From positions 1-22,231 of the forward strand of contig PJER01000040.1 of assembly GCA_002825465.1 (NCBI GenBank): a stretch of DNA of 22,231 nt. Reading direction: 5' to 3'. Position numbers and translations under genes: made by a program. This DNA is from Candidatus Thorarchaeota archaeon MP8T_1 (GTDB lineage Archaea > Asgardarchaeota > Thorarchaeia > Thorarchaeales > Thorarchaeaceae). This document shows positions 19,101 through 22,231 of this stretch, piece by piece. Within the stretch, counting starts at the first letter, position 1, and each line of letters starts with the position of its first letter. The notes beneath the pieces were generated by a model that worked only from the letters and a program-made list of their open reading frames with translations, searched no databases and was not told where the DNA came from.

Positions 19101-22100
19101 TCGTGGTTGAAGCTCACTGGACTTCAGGGGCTCCATACCATAATAATGCCTCTGCGTCAGTAAATATACGTGTAACAACACGTGCCACAATTGTTGACAT
19201 CACAATTCCACCAGCGCAAACACCGTTTCTTGATAATGCAACCTTCACATTCGAATATGTTGATTTATCAAGTAGCATTGCAATCACTTCGATTCTTCCA
19301 ACTGATATTACCCTGTACAAGAATGGTACTTTCGTAGATTATGTACTAGGTGATTATACACTCACACCAACTGCAACCGGATTCATGCTGAGCATTGATT
19401 CGGAAATCCTTGGCACAGGTCTTGGTCGCTATAATCTCACAGTTGTGGTTCAAGCACCCGAATTTTACTATGTAGATGCTCAATCAACAACTTGGGTGAC
19501 TATAACAAAGAGGACTCTTGGTTTCATTCTTGATCCACTTGAAGAAACAAAATATGGCCATCAGATGAACATCACATTTACAGTAACTGATTTCGTTACT
19601 GGAGCACCTGTAGATGGGGCTATTATTACATTCTCCGCGCAATCAGTTCCTCTTTCTTTGGGAGTTAATTATTTCATTACTCCTCTTGGAAACGGTGAAT
19701 ACCTGATTGAAATTAATACAACTGCATTCCCCACTCCGGGTAATTTCTTGTTCAACCTTGATATTGGATGGAATGTGGGTATACCTCCATATTACAAGGC
19801 TCTGAAGACGATAATACTCACTGGTGTTATTGGTGACATTGAAACAACACTAACTGTACATTTTGATGAAGTAATAGTTGATTGGGGCAGTCCTGCTCCC
19901 TTAGCTGTAAATTACACAGATTTGGTTTGGTTCAACGCAATCTCAGGTGCACAGATAGAATGGGAATCAAACAATCTTGATACAACAGGGACCTTCACTG
20001 AATTTCCAATTGCTTCTGGAATTTATACCTCAAGTGTTGATACAAGCGTTGCTGATGCAGGAAGATACATCATCTCAATCCGTGCAAGCAAGAATAACTA
20101 CGAAATTGCTAGAGCATATATCACTGTAATTGTTTCGCCACTAGAGAGCGATATTGTCATCATCACTCCAGTTGATGCAACACACTTTGTTGATAGAGGA
20201 TCTGCATTAACAATCACTATCCGACTAGAAGATGTGGATACCAATCCTATTGCTAATATCTATGTGGAATTAAATGGAGTATTTGTAACAGTTGAATTTG
20301 GTGGAACATTTTACCTTAGTTATACAGGTACTCCCGGAGAATATACCGTGACTCTTCCTGCTGATGACGAAACAGCCACAAAGAAGAATCCAGGTATTTA
20401 CGATATTACGATATATGCCACTATGAGAAATTATGAGCCTGCATCTACTTCATTCAAGATTCGTGTTCTTCAGACTGCAACTGAAGTACAACTTTCAGGC
20501 GATACTACAACTGACATGAGTAGGACCTATACAGAAAATGTCACAGTTTCAGTATTTCTCGTACTTCCTGACTTGGGTTACTCCCCCTTCTGGAATGCAA
20601 CTATTGATTGGAGTGTAGTTGATAGCCTAATATCTGGTAATTTTACTAATCATTATAATGGCACATTTACTGCAATTATCCAAACAGCTGATATCGGATT
20701 TGGAATCTGGAATATACAATTCAAAGCTATGCCTTGGGAAAATGCTTCACTCTATGCAGGATCTTCAATTATCATATCATTTGCTATCAAACGGATACAG
20801 ACGAGTTCAATCCCACCTGAGACCCGTGATTTCTATTGGGGTTGGGAAGGATATCTGCGATTTGTCTACTGGGATGAGTCATTCAACAAAGGAATAGCAG
20901 GTGCAACTGTTGCAGTTGAATTACCTGGATTAACTGATGTTTTTGTTACCGATGCAGGTAATGGAACATATTTTGTCTACCTTGATACTTCACTTCTTTC
21001 TGCAAGTAATCTTTACATACCTCTTCCAGTTACTTTCAGCAAATCGAACTATGCACCTTCAAGTGCGACAATTCAGATTCGCGTCCTGGAAGTTCCAACT
21101 GATATCTACGTAAGTGACGTTAATTATACTCCCGCATATGTTGGTGAGCTTCCGGATTTCGAGGACCTGAATATTGTGAACTTGCAAATTCCATATGGTG
21201 ATTCGATGGTGATCACCTTCTACTATAATGATACCGATAACTCTGATGGATTTGTCGGAGGTATTCCTGGAGCTTTTCTAACATTGAATAGCTATCTCCG
21301 AGGACCCACATTTGATGGAGCTCTGAATGTCACTTTGATTGATCTCGGAAATGGTCTCTACCAAGTTGTGTTCGACACCTTAGATTCAGATGTTCGAGCC
21401 CAAGTGGGTTCCGAGGCTTATAGGTTATCCATCGAAATGGGATTAGAAAACCGTTCAATCACTGACATATTATTTAGGGTCACTATCATCAACATCGACA
21501 CTCAATTGACAATTATCGAAGAGCAACCCATGTACAACTTGATCAATGGAGAATCGATTACAATTGAATTGTTATACTTTGATACATGGCACGGAGTTGG
21601 AATTCCAAATGCAAACTTCACAGCTACACCAAGTAGAGGTGCACAGTTTACTGTCAGTACAGAGGAAGGCTCAGTTGATGGTCAGTATTTCATAACAATC
21701 GCAGCTAGTGGTATCAAATTATCAACTAGTTCAGGAACAATAGCCATTAGACTTGGTGATGGAGTTTTTAATGTTCGGCAATTATCAGTAATTATCGATA
21801 TCAGTCTAAATAGCACTGACACTCTAGTTTCAACAGGAATAGTCTATGGACTACCAATAATACTGCTCATCGCCATGCTTGGATTAGCTTATGTTCGTGT
21901 CTGGAGTGTACCAAAGCGACTACGTCAGATAAACGGAATGATCAAAACAATCAGAAAGGGTAAAGTTCCTAAACCTATACTTGAAGCTGCTAGTAGACAA
22001 GATTTGATAGCGGCACTCTTCAATGATACTTTCTCTAAGATAGAGATTGTACGAACGCCTGAAGATATGCCTGAAGAGTCAGTTCCTGTTGATGTTCCAG

Positions 22101-22231
22101 AACTCGGTGAACTCCTCATTCAACTTGCCATCTTAACAAATCTAGACCAACAAGAACTCGATGAGTTCAAAGCGGACATTGTCAAAATGAAGATGAGTGA
22201 ACAGGCTGCCTTTGTCAAAGAAGTCATTATG
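13184..22231 (+). CDS. Giant membrane-anchored surface protein (DUF2341, LamG, Ig-like stalk, cytoplasmic tail), partial
   Basis: The frame is open for 3016 codons from ATG 13184 to the edge with no stop; I translated it throughout. The start has GGAGTG 6 nt upstream and a signal peptide MRRSSILTLVLISLFILSLA. Domains: conserved domain with WTANVLVSPPAD (about residues 95-243); DUF2341-like (about 244-362; NFPVLIDIIDSDLD, MYYGNP); LamG/concanavalin A-like (about 363-595; ends in a DGVIDEVRVS-type strand); Ig-like linkers; two HYT repeats (851-1048); five diverged Ig-like domains; one five-domain cassette (1576-2109); further Ig-like domains; a membrane helix (about 2884-2904); and a charged cytoplasmic tail of at least 112 residues with helical stretches. 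I noticed only two cysteines, and sequons are frequent. It is a paralogue of the divergent neighbour. Predicted topology is outside stalk, inside tail. Probably an adhesin or receptor; no catalytic motif was seen and the ligand is unknown. Confidence 0.93.
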   Translation, partial: MRRSSILTLVLISLFILSLASPLDSDMAVDTKLSHTNMSEQGLLAEGGTPYTGVGAALDVSFSGTYSDLSPYSASSSTLSNLLTPGVSYSVENASTVTWTANVLVSPPADVATLSFSVNFPVTDWKPVAVADPLGVLRTNPTEWYQNYDEIIVTDSAVDTHGVWKLTFTAVNHLDDLVMGQSGGPYYPVTTTFDTGDTARFGVSSSWITGAGAEFDLIDPSGNVRYTLTDTTSGSEPNSHVLPSYRYHKTITINNLYVTGDLTNFPVLIDIIDSDLDTNAQPDGDDIVFYSNGVILSHEIELFDPNYSATQAHLVAWVKANLSDLVDTTITMYYGNPVVGPQSRPNDVWTTNYAAVWHLSEAATDEGTSAIHLDSTGNGYYGNQVGNADDTGIFATGQRFDGTNDVINVTATRGLEPSGDVTISGWFKLDSLINQNQGVTQVLLTKAIDGNTDVHILIAGSDYSYSTVPRGAMVFKMENGGLGQKYVWSTRRSWNAGEWYFFTCTMDASTPALDKIYINGQDRTNSSTLGSLATATFAFTADWKIGGGFVDQIVPPEGYFDGVIDEVRVSLGIRPLAWIQTEWYMYQSSSLFRTLASQTAQTSPAMYIDQVIAGTDPAGLWTISAHYNDSGSSVSHRVGEYQRNFIVRRASILDILSPSDAKNGLEQLVVGDMLYLVIDLSDSANSDPAIGATVSMNWTSPSILYFEDLGDGRYSVARNTSELSDNIRWRIEIEATHPYYIDPTPISFNLDLLHPTELTYEWVTTTPVGNNVDVTLVYRDTWDGSLISGATITLGDGTPVTPTIWGPGRYNVTINADALPPGAYSQIFNATNSAGLYEMASSNVTYLMRRHYTAVSVSGDLITPFGDPTLVTVQIIDLDTGLPLATTGSVSSWSFTSSHAPVTENNPTDFAVALTTSSWPVGPETVTLTVSMSGIYYSPSNYQFDVEIRNHLTAVNVVGDLTSAYGANTTLTIILTDLDGGTITIGSVSSFTFTSSQPIQIYNSPSSFTIVLDTDNWPVSTIAVTLSVSLTGNYDDPINYIFSITIRKLQTTLYNAPTNLLFPRESDFQIIVHFNVTESGVFYGYAIDGEVGQFFSTPYGANFTALGDGAYRVTISWSIFRDLGGSDFTIIIGVNPTSSLYKSASLVVSFQYREIISDLTANLYTVSTPYNMDVTVHLYFTDRDSGIGITTATIFANPDILISAPHVSNGDYLVTLNSSSLAIGSHEINLTASASGYQDKWVIITVIVTQIHTDLEPSVIRLEIPSGNTKIFTITWTDLDNSLAIAGATRAHNWTGTYAPSFVYISGQYQVTFQTSSTDALGTFLVWFNFTKGAEYQPGYCEIQIVIRSHDTILTAETPPPTAYNSIINITVYYYDFDYKVGIKNALVNFTVENATGPVISTFEYNLGRGDGYYTIHISASQFGIGPQTFTIYVIWEGAIQQYENNNVVVAATVEGVTSLMTLTYASNPSAYLEIMTYNFTYSEQDSGIGISNSTNPYSNGSVHISVSFSVPFDMLKITISEPNPVSKPGLYQIVVNTTGFNAIGQFTMTITIDWTGGSPFYDNREESVSVWVLSRDTLLLVNPPSPQSYGEIATFTFNWQDTGTLTYILNSSELTITPDFTTDSLIHNAGTFSVTFNTSQFGSTGIFVLHLDVIWTGAPFYANRSVQISITVLNRQTILDYPTPDPTFYSDNVTITITWTDVTNGGSDGITGATITVSDSIGIIPSNQYDLRVIGVGVYEIELNTTWFASTGYDFALTIQIHVPASYIADKTITRYLDILPRRTILSYEAIGKVAYGEPIIYILYFNDLYTSKSIGNSSGYVTLDILTAGTWIFTSLWDGVEERYVVTITGYPDVGIGVPSPIQFQMTYANVAPFYASDDVTATFQLRERLSLLSLDVAPNPTPYLDNAVFLMQFLDVDADTGIIADDILVFFSLTQLTYGSEYTYTHMGGGYYEISVNSTVLGGTIGQKGIVVEAHWTSGAPYHNNASASVNIRVTTRATIVDITIPPAQTPFLDNATFTFEYVDLSSSIAITSILPTDITLYKNGTFVDYVLGDYTLTPTATGFMLSIDSEILGTGLGRYNLTVVVQAPEFYYVDAQSTTWVTITKRTLGFILDPLEETKYGHQMNITFTVTDFVTGAPVDGAIITFSAQSVPLSLGVNYFITPLGNGEYLIEINTTAFPTPGNFLFNLDIGWNVGIPPYYKALKTIILTGVIGDIETTLTVHFDEVIVDWGSPAPLAVNYTDLVWFNAISGAQIEWESNNLDTTGTFTEFPIASGIYTSSVDTSVADAGRYIISIRASKNNYEIARAYITVIVSPLESDIVIITPVDATHFVDRGSALTITIRLEDVDTNPIANIYVELNGVFVTVEFGGTFYLSYTGTPGEYTVTLPADDETATKKNPGIYDITIYATMRNYEPASTSFKIRVLQTATEVQLSGDTTTDMSRTYTENVTVSVFLVLPDLGYSPFWNATIDWSVVDSLISGNFTNHYNGTFTAIIQTADIGFGIWNIQFKAMPWENASLYAGSSIIISFAIKRIQTSSIPPETRDFYWGWEGYLRFVYWDESFNKGIAGATVAVELPGLTDVFVTDAGNGTYFVYLDTSLLSASNLYIPLPVTFSKSNYAPSSATIQIRVLEVPTDIYVSDVNYTPAYVGELPDFEDLNIVNLQIPYGDSMVITFYYNDTDNSDGFVGGIPGAFLTLNSYLRGPTFDGALNVTLIDLGNGLYQVVFDTLDSDVRAQVGSEAYRLSIEMGLENRSITDILFRVTIINIDTQLTIIEEQPMYNLINGESITIELLYFDTWHGVGIPNANFTATPSRGAQFTVSTEEGSVDGQYFITIAASGIKLSTSSGTIAIRLGDGVFNVRQLSVIIDISLNSTDTLVSTGIVYGLPIILLIAMLGLAYVRVWSVPKRLRQINGMIKTIRKGKVPKPILEAASRQDLIAALFNDTFSKIEIVRTPEDMPEESVPVDVPELGELLIQLAILTNLDQQELDEFKADIVKMKMSEQAAFVKEVIM
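13914..14968 (+). other. DUF2341-LamG pair of the plus-strand protein
   Basis: DUF2341-like part: YRYHKTITI, NFPVLIDIIDSDLD, DGDDIVFYSNGVILSHEI, HLVAWVKANL, MYYGNPVVG. LamG-like part: FDGTNDVINV, DVTISGWFKL, WYFFTCTMDA, KIYINGQDR, FDGVIDEVRV. It matches pair 2 of the divergent neighbour and is probably the ligand-binding tip of the protein. Confidence 0.82.
15734..16327 (+). repeat. Two tandem HYT-type Ig-like repeats
   Basis: Unit 1 (15734-16033) begins HYTAVSVSGDLITPFG and ends FDVEIRN. Unit 2 (16034-16327) begins HLTAVNVVGDL and ends FSITIRK. They occupy the same place in the module order as the six repeats of the minus-strand gene. Unit 1 is closest to unit 4 of the neighbour. Confidence 0.87.
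15848..15940 (+). repeat. 93-nt tract shared with the minus-strand paralogue (plus copy)
   Basis: Within HYT repeat 1 of the plus-strand gene, this is 92/93 identical to the reverse complement of 6688-6780. The only difference is a synonymous T/C in a serine codon near its 5' end. A second, weaker match follows (YYSPSNYQFD coding, three differences in about 44 nt). Confidence 0.88.
17909..19510 (+). repeat. Single five-domain stalk cassette of the plus-strand gene
   Basis: It spans 534 residues: A from 17909 (RDTLLLVNPPSPQSYG), B from 18209 (RQTILDYPTPDPTFYSD), C from 18533 (RTILSYEAIGKVAYG; APFYASDD), D from 18854 (RLSLLSLDVAPNPTPYLD) and E from 19181 (RATIVDITIPPAQTPFLD) to 19510. The order is identical to the two cassettes of the divergent paralogue, which fixes the block as a unit. 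Confidence 0.83.
21833..21895 (+). other. C-terminal transmembrane helix
   Basis: This 21-residue hydrophobic stretch (TGIVYGLPIILLIAMLGLAY) follows the last stalk domain and is followed by a basic stop-transfer segment (VPKRLRQINGMIKTIRKGK). With the N-terminal signal peptide this predicts a type I topology, with stalk outside and tail inside. Confidence 0.85.
21896..22231 (+). other. Cytoplasmic tail of the plus-strand protein, partial
   Basis: At least 112 residues follow the membrane helix. A basic segment (KRLRQINGMIKTIRKGKVPK) is followed by a helical stretch (QDLIAALFNDTFSKIEIVR), a Pro/acidic linker (EDMPEESVPVDVPE) and two helices (LGELLIQLAILTNLDQQELD; KADIVKMKMSEQAAFVKEVI). The helices are amphipathic and end at the window edge. 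I do not recognise the family; its size is more than an anchor needs and suggests an intracellular partner. Confidence 0.7.

Noticed and set aside
21896..22231. Sortase (LPxTG) or PGF-CTERM type sorting signal
   Set aside because: No LPxTG or PGF motif precedes the membrane helix, and the residues after it are a long structured tail instead of a short basic end.

Overview
The window is almost entirely two giant, divergently transcribed genes for exported surface proteins, placed head to head around a 358-bp intergenic region. The leftward gene (minus strand) starts at 12825 and runs off the left edge after an apparent frameshift near 535-589. The rightward gene (plus strand) starts at 13184 and is open to the right edge (3016 codons, no stop seen). 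I found no RNA genes, CRISPR, insertion sequences or metabolic genes.

The two proteins are paralogues with collinear modules. Both have a signal peptide beginning Met-Arg-Arg, a domain containing WTANVLVSPPAD, a DUF2341-like domain, a concanavalin A/LamG-like lectin domain, and a long stalk of about 100-residue Ig-like beta-sandwich repeats. The plus-strand protein then ends in a single membrane helix and a charged, helical cytoplasmic tail of at least 112 residues. The minus-strand gene has the same plan but is longer. It carries an extra N-terminal block (jelly-roll, DNRLRE/CBM96-like domain, and a second DUF2341-LamG pair), six instead of two 'HYT' repeats, two instead of one copy of a five-domain cassette, and one additional stalk domain. 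Its membrane anchor would lie beyond the left edge.

Organism: TATA-like boxes about 80-90 bp before both starts, good Shine-Dalgarno sequences, many N-glycosylation sequons, almost no cysteine and a C-terminal membrane anchor without a sortase signal fit an archaeon with a glycosylated surface. The giant LamG/DUF2341 stalk proteins with a cytosolic tail suggest an Asgard archaeon, perhaps Thorarchaeia-like. This is inference from protein style, not from a marker gene.

Likely role (inference): a pair of glycosylated adhesins or surface receptors. The lectin-like tips would be held far from the cell by an Ig-like stalk and, at least in the plus-strand protein, coupled to the cytoplasm. The most interesting signals are the modular growth of one paralogue relative to the other, a 93-nt tract that is nearly identical between the two otherwise diverged genes (possible gene conversion), and a frameshift that separates the minus-strand stalk from its expected anchor.
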